From Myxococcus llanfairpwllgwyngyllgogerychwyrndrobwllllantysiliogogogochensis (lineage in GTDB: Bacteria > Myxococcota > Myxococcia > Myxococcales > Myxococcaceae), in contig NZ_VIFM01000120.1 of the NCBI RefSeq assembly GCF_006636215.1, forward strand, positions 1-32,056: DNA of 32,056 nucleotides, read 5' to 3'. Position numbers and translations under genes: made by a program. Numbering within the stretch: the first letter of the stretch is position 1; each line of letters begins with the position of its first letter. Below the pieces are notes generated by a model. It was not told where the DNA came from. It was given only the letters and a program-made list of their open reading frames with translations, and searched no databases. Shown in pieces: positions 7,341 through 15,900 of the stretch.

Positions 7341-10078
7341 CCCCCGGTCTCCAGCTTCCTGGGCCGCGCGCCCTTCACCTGGGCGTTCTTCGGAAACAGC
7401 TGCGCGGCCGCCTTCCAGTCAAACGCCTTGCCCAGCCCGGCCTTCGCCGGCTCCGCGCCGATTGACGGCGGCGCGACCTGTTCCCACTCCTCGGCGGTGA
7501 AACGATTGGTCTGCTTCGAGGTTCGAGCGAACCAGCTCGCGTAGATCGCGGGGTCCAGGTCGAATCCTCCGTCGGCGACGATGTTGCCTGCCTGCTTCTT
7601 GAAGGGGAGGTCCGCCAGCAGGTGCATGGACTTCTCGTCCACCGTGGGCGGTGGTGTCCCCTGCGTGGAGCGGAACGCGGCCCAGTTGCGGAAGAACGCG
7701 TTGTCCGTCAGGACCACCTCGCCCGGATTGGCGCTGGAGCGCACCGCGAAGTTGTCGATGTACTGGAACACATTCCCGTCCAGCACCGCGGGCGCGTTGC
7801 CTCCCAGCGCGACCCCTGTGCCCGTGGAGCTGGAGCCGTCATGGGGCCGGTTGCGGTTCCAGATGAACAGGAAGGTGTTGTCGCGAATCCTCGCGGGCCG
7901 CGTGCCGAAGCCTCCGGTGACGCGGATGCCGTCGGAGACCATGTTCACCACGATGTTGTTCTCGAACGTCACCGCGTTGCTCATCCGGACCGCGGCGCCC
8001 GCGCCGTTGACGAAGGTGCAGTTGCGAATCACCGTCTCCGGCGAGGACACCCAGACGTGCTCGCTGTCGGGAGAGACGTTGACATCCAGGAAGCCGTCCG
8101 GGTCATACCGGTTGAGCGTGCGGCGATCCAAGACGAAGCCATCCACGATGAGCCCGGTGTGGTCGCCATTGCCCTCCAGCAGGTACCCCTGTGGAGACGT
8201 CTTCGAGTCGGACGGCCAGTGGAGGAGGGTGGGGGTATTCCAGGGGTCCCTGCGCTGGAAGTCCCGGTCCCATCCCCCGAGCAGCGTGAGGTATTGCTTG
8301 CCGTCCACCACCCACTTGCCGCTCTTCAGCTTGCCGCCGTACTCGCCCTGCGAGACCAGGATGCGGTCTCCGCGCTGGGCCTGCTCCAACGCCTGGAAGG
8401 GGTCCTTGAAGGGCCGCTCGCGCGAGCCATCGCCCTCGGTCGCGCCAGCACGCACGAACCAGTCCCGTCCCTTCGGGCGGGCGGCCATGGCGAGCTCCTT
8501 CTCGTAGGGCTCGACCGAGTCGATGACGAGGGCGTACCGGGGATTGCCCTCGCGGGCTCTCGCGGTGCCGCGCACGACGAAGAGGTCCCTGGGCGGGCCC
8601 GAGCCGTAGTTGGGAATGGCGTCGATGACGCGCTCGGCGGCGGTTCCCTTCCTGAAGAGTCCCGTGGCCCGCGCCTCGTTCTTCTCGTCGACCAGGAAGA
8701 CGGCCTTGTGGGTCTCCCGCGAGGTGCCCACCGGGCCGTTGTCCGGGTTCGCCACGCCCTGGCTTCCGACGATGACCTCCACGTCCTTGCCGTCGTGGCC
8801 CTTCGGGTTCGCCTGGATGCTGGTGAGACTCACCCGTGTGTAGACCTTGGCCGGCGCCGCCGAGGAGGCCGTGGAGAAGGTCAGCTTGAGTCCCTTCGCG
8901 CGAGCGCCCTGCGTGAGTGAGGCATTGCCTGGAGTGACGAGCTGGGGGACGGCCCCTGGCGGATAGGCGGGCGCGAAGAGGGTGAGGGGCTCGCCCGTGG
9001 CGGGGAAGCCCGCGCCGGTGCGCGTCTCCTCCCAGGCCTTCGCGTCGAACTTCTTCCCGCGTCCCTCGCGGCGGGTGAACCGCTCGTACCAGGCCGGCTC
9101 GAAGGGGAGCTTCGGGTCCACGGCGACGTTGCCGCCCGCCCGCGCGAAGCCCACGTCCTCGGCGTCCGCGATGTCGGAGTCATCGAGCGAGGACTTCTTG
9201 CCCTCGAAGTAGAAGGCGGCGTTCGAGAAGAGGTTCCTCCAGAACGCGTTGCCCTGGATCGTCACCTTGGAGGGCACCGTCACCTGGGCGCCGTGGTTGT
9301 CGGAGTGGACGACGAGGTTGTTCTCCAGGAGCGCCTTGTTCGTCACGTCGATGCCGGCGCCATCGGTGCCGCCCTCGGCGATGGCCTTGGTGGCCCAGAT
9401 GAACGCGATGGTGTTGTTCCGGAGGGTGACGGGCGGGTCCTGGTCTCCGCCGCCCTTGGAGATGATGGCGGCGGAGATGGAGTTGACGATGACGTTGTTC
9501 TCCACCACAGCTCCGGGCGACGTGCGCACGGCGTGGAGGGAATTGACAATCATGCAGTTGCGCAGGACGCCGCCCTTGGCCAGGTCCACGGCGCCGTTGC
9601 GGTGGAGGGCGCTCGCGTCGAAGTTGCCACCCTCGCCGACGTAGTCATAGGTGTCCTGCATGTCGATGAAGAAGCCATCGATGGTCGCGCCCGCCGTGTC
9701 TCGCTGGGCGCTGGTGCTGACTCGGGCGAGCGAAACATCCGGACGGTTTGGCGAGCCCTTGCGCCAGGTGAGCTCGGTGAGGTTCTTCCAGGGGTTGCGC
9801 TCCTGGAAGGCCGCGTCATAGCCGCCGAGCAACCGGACTCCTGGGAAGACGAGCTCCCAGTTTCCACGCTCCAGCTTGCCGTAATACCGCCCCGCGGCGA
9901 CGTGGACCCCGTCGTTCGCCTCCAGGCGCTCCAGCGCCATCCAGGGGTCGGCGAACGGCCTTTCCCGCGAGCCATCACCTCCCATGGCGCCCGCGCGGAC
10001 GAACCAGTCGCGTGCCTGGGCGGGAGCTGCGAGGCAGACGGCGGCCAGGATGAGCATCCAGCTCATGACACGGTGCAT
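7337..10078 (-). CDS. Secreted protein with two right-handed beta-helix (DUF1565-like) modules
   Basis: This 913-residue exported protein starts at the ATG at 10078, behind GAGGAG, with a signal peptide cleaved after AQA (about residue 22). Two related modules begin with nearly the same words: RDWFVRAGAMGGDGSRERPF near residue 23 and RDWFVRAGATEGDGSRERPF near 536. Each continues with the DUF1565 pattern (a repeated-item list such as DPWMALERLEANDGVHVAAGRY) and beta-helix rungs (VRTSPGAVVENNVIVNSIS; NAVTFENNIVVNMVSDGI; TLRNNTIAFIW). A non-helical domain of about 150 residues (VYTRVSLTSIQANPKGHDGK onward) lies between them. Such helices occur in polysaccharide-active and adhesive proteins; no lyase residues can be pointed to. 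It is the first gene of a pair with the coiled-coil gene, with overlapping stop and start. Confidence 0.92.
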   Translation of the reverse strand: MHRVMSWMLILAAVCLAAPAQARDWFVRAGAMGGDGSRERPFADPWMALERLEANDGVHVAAGRYYGKLERGNWELVFPGVRLLGGYDAAFQERNPWKNLTELTWRKGSPNRPDVSLARVSTSAQRDTAGATIDGFFIDMQDTYDYVGEGGNFDASALHRNGAVDLAKGGVLRNCMIVNSLHAVRTSPGAVVENNVIVNSISAAIISKGGGDQDPPVTLRNNTIAFIWATKAIAEGGTDGAGIDVTNKALLENNLVVHSDNHGAQVTVPSKVTIQGNAFWRNLFSNAAFYFEGKKSSLDDSDIADAEDVGFARAGGNVAVDPKLPFEPAWYERFTRREGRGKKFDAKAWEETRTGAGFPATGEPLTLFAPAYPPGAVPQLVTPGNASLTQGARAKGLKLTFSTASSAAPAKVYTRVSLTSIQANPKGHDGKDVEVIVGSQGVANPDNGPVGTSRETHKAVFLVDEKNEARATGLFRKGTAAERVIDAIPNYGSGPPRDLFVVRGTARAREGNPRYALVIDSVEPYEKELAMAARPKGRDWFVRAGATEGDGSRERPFKDPFQALEQAQRGDRILVSQGEYGGKLKSGKWVVDGKQYLTLLGGWDRDFQRRDPWNTPTLLHWPSDSKTSPQGYLLEGNGDHTGLIVDGFVLDRRTLNRYDPDGFLDVNVSPDSEHVWVSSPETVIRNCTFVNGAGAAVRMSNAVTFENNIVVNMVSDGIRVTGGFGTRPARIRDNTFLFIWNRNRPHDGSSSTGTGVALGGNAPAVLDGNVFQYIDNFAVRSSANPGEVVLTDNAFFRNWAAFRSTQGTPPPTVDEKSMHLLADLPFKKQAGNIVADGGFDLDPAIYASWFARTSKQTNRFTAEEWEQVAPPSIGAEPAKAGLGKAFDWKAAAQLFPKNAQVKGARPRKLETGG

Positions 10079-10193
10079 GAAGAACTCCTCGGGGAGAGTC
10101 AGCGAGAGGCGCGACTCGACCGGGCCGTCTTCACACACTTCACGCTGTCGTCATTTCCAGCACCGCGACAATGGCGTGCACAAAGGTGACATC

Positions 10194-10214
10194 AGCCAGG
10201 AATAAGCCCTGGCT
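10194..10214 (-). terminator. Hairpin at the end of the second LysR gene
   Basis: AGCCAGG-7-CCTGGCT is a perfect 7-base-pair inverted repeat that begins at the LysR stop codon and points toward the beta-helix promoter region. There is no T-run, as is common in GC-rich genomes. It probably ends lysR transcription and insulates the beta-helix operon. Confidence 0.5.
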
Positions 10215-11128
10215 CAGGGGCGCTGGCGAGACTTCGCGCTCCATTGCGCGACCATCAGGTCGATGAAGCGTCGCACCTTCGCTGGCAGGTATCGTTTGCT
10301 CGGGTAGATGGCCATGATGGGGACGACCTCCGTCTCGCAAGACGGCAGCAGCGCCTTGAGCCGCCCATTCGCCAGGTCTTCGTCGACCAGAAAGTCGGGA
10401 AGATAGGCGATGCCCTGTCCCGCGACGGCCGCATCCCGGAGCGCCTCGCCGCTGTCGAGACGAAGGCGGCTTCGCCCCTCCACCTTCACCGAGGAGCCGC
10501 CCTTCTTGCGCAGCTGCCAGTGTTGTCGTCGCGTCCGACTGCTGAATATCAGGCAATCATGCGTCGCGAGTTCCTCCAGCGTTTCAGGCTCGCCGCGCGC
10601 CTCGAGGTATGCAGGCGCGGCACAGAGGACCGCCCGGTGTTGAGCCACGAGCCGTGAAACCAGGCGCGTGTCGGTGCTGGTCGTGTTGATGCGCACGGCC
10701 AGGTCGTAACCCTCCTCGATGATATCCGCGACGCGGTCCGTGAAGCTCACCTCTGCCTGCACGTCGGGCCAGGTCCGCAGATAGTCCCGCAGCAAGGGGA
10801 GGACATGCCGTCTGCCGAAGGCGTCGGGCACGGTGAGCCGCAAAGTCCCCCGGGGGTGGCCCGTGCGCTGACCGACGCTGGCCTCCGCTTCGTCCAGGGC
10901 CGCCAGGACTTGCAGGCAATGCTCATGGAAGACACGGCCATCGTCGGTGAGACTCACGTGACGCGTCGTGCGATTGAGCAGCCGCACCCCAAGGCGGGCT
11001 TCCAGCCGGGCCAGGGCCTTGCCAGCCGTCGAGCGTGTCAGTCCGACGGCCCGGCCTCCGCCCACGAAGCTGCCCGCGTCCACGACGGACATGAAGACGA
11101 AAATCTCATCCAGCTGGGCGCGTTTCAT
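10214..11128 (-). CDS. LysR-family transcriptional regulator
   Basis: This is a 304-residue LysR regulator. The N-terminal HTH is clear (SFVGGGRAVGLTRSTAGKAL, LARLEARLGVRLLNRTTRHV, LTDDG). The effector domain carries the usual ERVADIIEEGYDLAVR-like segment and the IAYLPDFLVDEDLANGRL block of the CrgA/DmlR-like LysR group. The ATG at 11128 has a GAGGG sequence just upstream. It is divergent from the RidA-like gene across 149 bases, and LysR genes commonly regulate their divergent neighbour. The inducing compound is unknown. It is paralogous to the regulators at 1450 and 20053 but clearly distinct in sequence. Confidence 0.93.
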   Translation of the reverse strand: MKRAQLDEIFVFMSVVDAGSFVGGGRAVGLTRSTAGKALARLEARLGVRLLNRTTRHVSLTDDGRVFHEHCLQVLAALDEAEASVGQRTGHPRGTLRLTVPDAFGRRHVLPLLRDYLRTWPDVQAEVSFTDRVADIIEEGYDLAVRINTTSTDTRLVSRLVAQHRAVLCAAPAYLEARGEPETLEELATHDCLIFSSRTRRQHWQLRKKGGSSVKVEGRSRLRLDSGEALRDAAVAGQGIAYLPDFLVDEDLANGRLKALLPSCETEVVPIMAIYPSKRYLPAKVRRFIDLMVAQWSAKSRQRP

Positions 11129-11277
11129 GGAGGGCCCTCATTGTAGCCCCCAGCGTCGCTGGAGAGGCGAACGCCGTTCGTCAATGGCCTCGGTATACGA
11201 GTCCGGCAATCACCTCTTCACGCCGGGGCGGCGACGTCCCCGAAACGCTTCCCGGCAAAGCCCACTGGAGCGCACTC
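11129..11277. promoter_or_regulatory. Divergent promoter region between LysR and RidA-like genes
   Basis: The spacer holds a 13-base palindrome CCAGCG-T-CGCTGG (11150-11162), close to the LysR start, and a CGAAC-GCC-GTTCG dyad a few bases further (about 11168-11180). Two dyads side by side in a divergent spacer fit a LysR recognition site plus an activation site. No promoter hexamers are assigned. Confidence 0.35.
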
Positions 11278-11688
11278 ATGCCCGTCACCCTGCTCAACCC
11301 CGAAGGACTCCCGAAGACCGACGCGTATGGATACCGACAGGTGGCGATTGCCACCGGCACCCGGCAGGTGCACGTCGCGGGGCAGGTCGCGTACGACGCG
11401 AATGGACAACTCGTCGCACGCGGTGACCTGGCGGGACAGGTGGCGCGTGCCTACCGCAACGTCGCCATCGCGCTCGCGGCCGCTGGGGCGACGTTCCGCG
11501 ACGTCGTCCGACTGACGTTCTACGTGGTCGACTGGAAGCCCGAGATGATGCCCGCCTTCCTCGCCGGCATCGAGCAGGTCGCCGCCGAGTTGCAGATTTC
11601 GCCAGCGCCGGCCTCGCTCATCGGAGTCTCCGTGCTGTTCGAGCCGGGCGTCCTCGTCGAGATTGAAGCCACCGCGGTCGTGGGCTGA
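11278..11688 (+). CDS. RidA/YjgF/UK114-family protein lacking the catalytic Arg
   Basis: This 136-residue protein has the Rid fold: GTRQVHVAGQVAYDANGQLV (28-47), the AYRNVAIALAAAGATFRDVV helix, the LTFYVVDWKPEMMPAF strand and the C-terminal VLVEIEATAV. Active RidA enzymes hydrolyse reactive enamines and imines made by PLP enzymes, and need an Arg in the PAR(S/T)xV motif. Here the matching segment is SPAPASLIGVSVL, so the Arg position is Ser113. That places it among the Rid subfamilies without deaminase activity or with another role. The length is normal for the family. The start at 11278 leads directly into the fold, and an upstream GGAGCG may serve as ribosome binding site. It is divergent from a LysR gene. 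Confidence 0.92.
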   Translation: MPVTLLNPEGLPKTDAYGYRQVAIATGTRQVHVAGQVAYDANGQLVARGDLAGQVARAYRNVAIALAAAGATFRDVVRLTFYVVDWKPEMMPAFLAGIEQVAAELQISPAPASLIGVSVLFEPGVLVEIEATAVVG

Positions 11689-11777
11689 CCCACGTCGTAA
11701 CCGAGCGTCCATTCGACAGCGGAGGAGTGGGGCCAGGACGGTTGTGCAGGCCCGCTCTCTTCGCGGATGCTCCAGCG

Positions 11778-12734
11778 ATGACGGCCGAAACCGAATCAGC
11801 CATGCCCCAGCCCCGGCGTCTCTCATTCCGGCGCAGGGCCGTGGCGACCCTCCTCGCGCTGTTCAATCCCGGTGTGGGTCATGCACTCATGGGACGGTGG
11901 CTCCGCGGAGCGCTGTGGGTGGGCGCCATCGTGGTGCTCAGCGCGAGCCTGCCGTTCGTGGGCTTCGTCGGCGTCATGGTGCTGCTGGCGCTGTACGTGG
12001 CGGCCGTCGTGGATGTGGCGCGTGTGGCTCCACCCGCCGTGGGCGTGCCCTCAGTCTGGCACGCGCTGCTGATGGTCGTGGGAATCTGGCTCGGGAGCAA
12101 CGTGGCGCTGAAGGGGATTCGCGCCGTCGTCACGACGCCTTGGCGCATGCCGTCCGGGGGAATGCACCCCTCCCTCCTGCAGGGAGATGCAATCATGACG
12201 GACGCCACCGTCGCGCCTCCGCTGCGGCGTCGCCCTCTGCTGCGCGGTGAGGTGTTGGTGTTCGACCCCCCGCACACTTCAGAAGGACCTTTTCTGCAGC
12301 GCATCGTCGCATTGGGCGGTGACACCGTGCGGATGGAGGCGGGCAGACTGTGGCTGAACGGCCAGCCCGTCTCGCGCCGGCTCACCGAGGACGCGTGCAT
12401 CGCAACCGACCCGCCGGGGCAGGCGCCCGGATGCGCGGTGTACGAGGAGTTGTTGGGAGAACTCAACTACCTCATCCAGGTCGGCGGGGAAGGAGCGTCC
12501 CTCCCGACGGAAGAGGGACGCTGCCCAGCCCACCTCGAACTCGAGGGCACGAGCTGCAAGGTCCCCGAGGGGCACCTCTTCGTCCTGGGAGACAACCGCG
12601 ACAACAGCTTCGACTCGCGCTACTTCGGCGCCGTGCCGGAAGCCAATGTCCGTGGTGTGGGCTCCTACATCTTCTTCTCGTGGACACCCGAACGCGGGGC
12701 TCGGTGGGACCGGCTCGGCCAGTGGCTGCGGTGA
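11778..12734 (+). CDS. Signal peptidase I homologue with both catalytic residues replaced (pseudoenzyme)
   Basis: The 318-residue protein has an N-terminal membrane part with about three hydrophobic helices (residues 20-80 and 93-110) and a signal-peptidase-I (S26) domain from about 120. Box B reads PSGGMHPSLLQGD: the nucleophile Ser that precedes Met in LepB is Gly128. The general-base Lys of the KRxxGxPGD box is Gln174 (FLQRIVALGGDTV). Box E is intact (GDNRDNSFDSRYFG, 271-284). The DNA at both sites is unambiguous. An insert of about 50 residues with three Cys (207-260) sits before box E. A membrane-bound scaffold or substrate-binding role is more likely than cleavage. The start is uncertain: ATG 11778, ATG 11802 and GTG 11727 are all in frame, and none has a well-spaced ribosome binding site. 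Confidence 0.88.
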   Translation: MTAETESAMPQPRRLSFRRRAVATLLALFNPGVGHALMGRWLRGALWVGAIVVLSASLPFVGFVGVMVLLALYVAAVVDVARVAPPAVGVPSVWHALLMVVGIWLGSNVALKGIRAVVTTPWRMPSGGMHPSLLQGDAIMTDATVAPPLRRRPLLRGEVLVFDPPHTSEGPFLQRIVALGGDTVRMEAGRLWLNGQPVSRRLTEDACIATDPPGQAPGCAVYEELLGELNYLIQVGGEGASLPTEEGRCPAHLELEGTSCKVPEGHLFVLGDNRDNSFDSRYFGAVPEANVRGVGSYIFFSWTPERGARWDRLGQWLR

Positions 12735-12740
12735 GTATTC

Positions 12741-12758
12741 GGGGCGCTGTGGAGCCCC
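12741..12758 (+). terminator. Weak GC hairpin after the signal-peptidase-like gene
   Basis: GGGGC-8-GCCCC begins six bases after the TGA. The stem is only five pairs and there is no T-run, so termination here is a suggestion based mainly on position between two convergent genes. Confidence 0.3.
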
Positions 12759-12843
12759 ACGAGGACGCCGCGCATGTTTCGCATCACGCGGCTGAACACG
12801 AGCGTCTCAGTGCGGAGGTCCTCGTGCTCGCGTCCACCCAGCC

Positions 12844-12911
12844 TCAACCCGGATGCTTCTCCAGGTACTCCCGCACGCGCCCGAATGCGTTCGGCTGGGG
12901 ATAGACGTCAC
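12844..12911 (-). pseudogene. Possible orphan C-terminus of a lost gene
   Basis: On the minus strand, in a frame different from the ELWxxDGT gene that ends at 12921, a short stretch reads DVYPQPNAFGRVREYLEKHP, then Gly and a stop. It has strong third-position GC and looks like the end of a real protein. No start or domain precedes it. It may be the remnant of a gene displaced when the present neighbours came together. No family can be named. Confidence 0.25.
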
Positions 12912-12920
12912 CACGGTCGC

Positions 12921-15900
12921 TCAGGGCCGAGTCGCACACCCCATGCGACCTCCGCCGCTGTCTGAGTTGTGCCTCGGCCGGGCGAGGCGGCGCCGCGAGG
13001 TGCCCCACACGAGCAGCAGGAGCGCGCCCCAGCCCAGGCCCGCCGGTGAGCCCGAACTGGTGTTGCAGCCCCAGCCCAGCTCCTGCGGCGGGTCCACGAA
13101 GATGGGCTCACGGGGTGGCTGCACCGTGACGTGGAATTCGCACGAGGCGCTGTTGCCCGCCGCGTCCGTGGCCGTCACGGTGACGGGCGTGGTGCCCAAG
13201 GGGAACCGCGTGCCGGAGGCCTGGCTATAGACCCGCGAGGGGGAGGACACCGCGTCCGTGGTGATGGCCTCCGCATAGTCCACCTCGATGCCCGAGGCCT
13301 TCCAGGTCAGAAGCACGATATCGGCCGGGCAGGAGAGGACCGGCGCGGTGGTGTCGCGCACCGTGACGGTGAAGGAGCAGGTGCCCGCGTTGCCCGCCTC
13401 ATCCGTGGCGGTGAAGGTGACCTCGGTGGTGCCCAGGGGGAACGGGGTGCCGCTCGGGTGGGAGCTGGACACGGTGGGCGCGCGCGTCACGGCATCCGAG
13501 GGCGGGGTGCCTGTGAGGGATACGTCCATCGCGCCCTGGTCGCTCTGGGCTTCGACCTGGACGGAAGCCGGACAGCCGAGCTCGGGCGGGGTGGTGTCCC
13601 GCACCGTGACGATGAAGCTGCACGTGGACGTGTTGCCGGAGGCGTCCCTGGCGGTGACAAAAACTTCCGTCGCGCCGAGCGGGAAGAGGGGGCCGTCATG
13701 GCCGTAGACCACCTCCACCGCGGAGCTGCCGGCGTCGGTGGCGGTGGCGAAGGGGAGGGAGACGTCCGCGCCTTCCGGCCGCTGGGCCTCGGCGACGAGG
13801 TTGGCCGGGCACGCCAGCGCGGGTGCGGTGGTGTCGCGCACCGTGACGGTGAAGGAGCACTCGGCGCTGTTGCCGGCGGTGTCCGTGGCGGTGATGCGCA
13901 CGGGAGTCGCGCCGAACCCGAAGTGGGAACCGGAGGCGGCGCTCGAGGCCACCGTCACGGCGGTCCCCGAGACGGAGTCCCGTGGAGCGGCGGCGGGATA
14001 CATCACGTCCGCGCCCGTCATGTCCGTGGCCTCGACGACAATGTCCCCGGGGCATGAGAGCTCGGGCGGCGTGGTGTCGCGCACCGTGACGGTGAAGGAA
14101 CAGGTGCCCGCGTTGCCAGCCGCATCCGTGGCGGCGACGCTGACCGTGGTCGCCCCGAGGGAGAACAGGGTGCCGGAGGCGTGGCTGTAGCGCACCGTCA
14201 CCGGAGCCGACACCGCGTCCGACACCGTCGCGGCCAGGTACTCCACGGTGGCCCCCTGGGCGTTGCGCGCCTCCGCCGTCATCGCCGTGGGACAGGTGAG
14301 GGCCGGGGCCGTGGTGTCGTGCACCACGACGGAGAACTCGCACGACGCCGTCCGCTCCAGGGCATCCCGCGCCGTGGCCGTGACGACGCGGGTCCCCAGC
14401 GGGAAGCGCGAGCCCGAGGCCTGGCTGTACGTCACGTGCATTGGCTCCATGCCGGAGGCGGTAGCGGACGGCCAGAGGACAGTGGCGCCATCCGCGCCCG
14501 TGGCCTCGGCCACCACCGTCGCGGGGCAGGTGATGGACGGCGGCGCGGGCGGGTTCACGGTGACGTTGAAGGCACACGAGGCGGCATTGCCCGCGGAGTC
14601 GGTCGCGGTGACGGTGACGGTATTTCCCCCGAGGTCGAACGTCGTGCCGGAGGCCTGGCTGTACGTGACTTGGGCGGTGGAGACCGCGTCGGCGGCGGAG
14701 GCGGGCGGATACTCGACGGTGGCTCCCTCGACGCTCGTGGCCACCGCCTCCACGGCCTCGGGGCAGGAGAGGTCGGGCGCCCGCGTGTCGCTCACCGTGA
14801 CGGTGAAGACACACGTGGCTGAATGCCCCGCCTCATCGGTGGCGGTGACGGTGACGGAGGTGGCGCCGAGCGGGAAGTCGCCGCCGCTCGGGTGGCTGTA
14901 GCTCACCGTGGGCGCGCCCGGGAAGTCGTCCGTGGCGGACGCGGGCGGATACACCCCGGCGGCGCCCTGGGGGCCCACGGCCTCGGCGGTGAAGGATTCA
15001 GGGCAGGTCACCGTGGGCGGCGTGGTGTCCGTCAACGCCACCACGCTCCACAGCTCGCGGCCGGACTGTCCGTCGTCCGCCGAGAAGTACAGGGTGTCAC
15101 CGACGACGGTCAGCTCCCTCGGATGGCTGGAGTTGGGGCCCGGCGATACGTCCGCGAGCAGCCGGGTCCCTTCCGGCGTTCCATCCGTCCACCACAGCTC
15201 CTGTCCCACGCCCTCGACGTAGGTGGACAGCGCAATCCCTCCATTCCACGCGACCCCGCTGTCGCTCAGCCTGGGGTCGACGCGCACGGTGCCTGCCTCG
15301 GTGCCGTCACTCTTCCAGAGCTGGAAGCCGTTGGAGTAGACCAGGAAGTAGAGGATGCCCTCCAAGGCGATCTGCGGCCGTGGGTCGGAGCCGGCGCTCC
15401 CGGGCTTGATGTCGCGCACGCGCACGGTGCCTGCCGCGGTGCCGTCGCTCTTCCACAGCTCGCTGTCTCCCGCGGCGTCACGACCCTGGAAGAAGAGGGT
15501 ATTGCCCACGCCGAACAGGTAGCTCGGGTTGACGTTCGCCACCTTGACGGTGCCTGCCGCGGATCCATCGCTCTTCCAAAGCGCACGGCCGGTTCCGTCA
15601 CTGGCCGAGAAGTAGAGCGTGTCGCCCACGCTGGCGAATTCCCAGGGGACGGAGCCCGTGCTGCCCGGGTAGATGTCCTTGACGAGCACCGTGCTGGCGG
15701 GGGTGCCATCGCTCTTCCAGAGTTCCTCTCCCTTGATGTGGTCATCGGCCCGGAGATAGAGCCGTCGGCCCACCGGAAACAGGGTGTAGGGCGACGTCGT
15801 GGACTCGTAGATGCCGACGGTGGAGATGTCCTTGACGAGCACGGTGCCCGCCTCGGTGCCATCGCTCTTCCACAGCTCGGTGCCCACCACGCCATCGCTG

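Noticed and set aside
7622..8920. Open frame of 432 codons on the plus strand
   Set aside because: Antisense to the beta-helix gene, without a recognisable domain or start signal.
13131..14822. Plus-strand frames antisense to the HYR repeats
   Set aside because: Same reason as for the ELWxxDGT shadow. The minus-strand HYR reading has clear domain structure and these do not.
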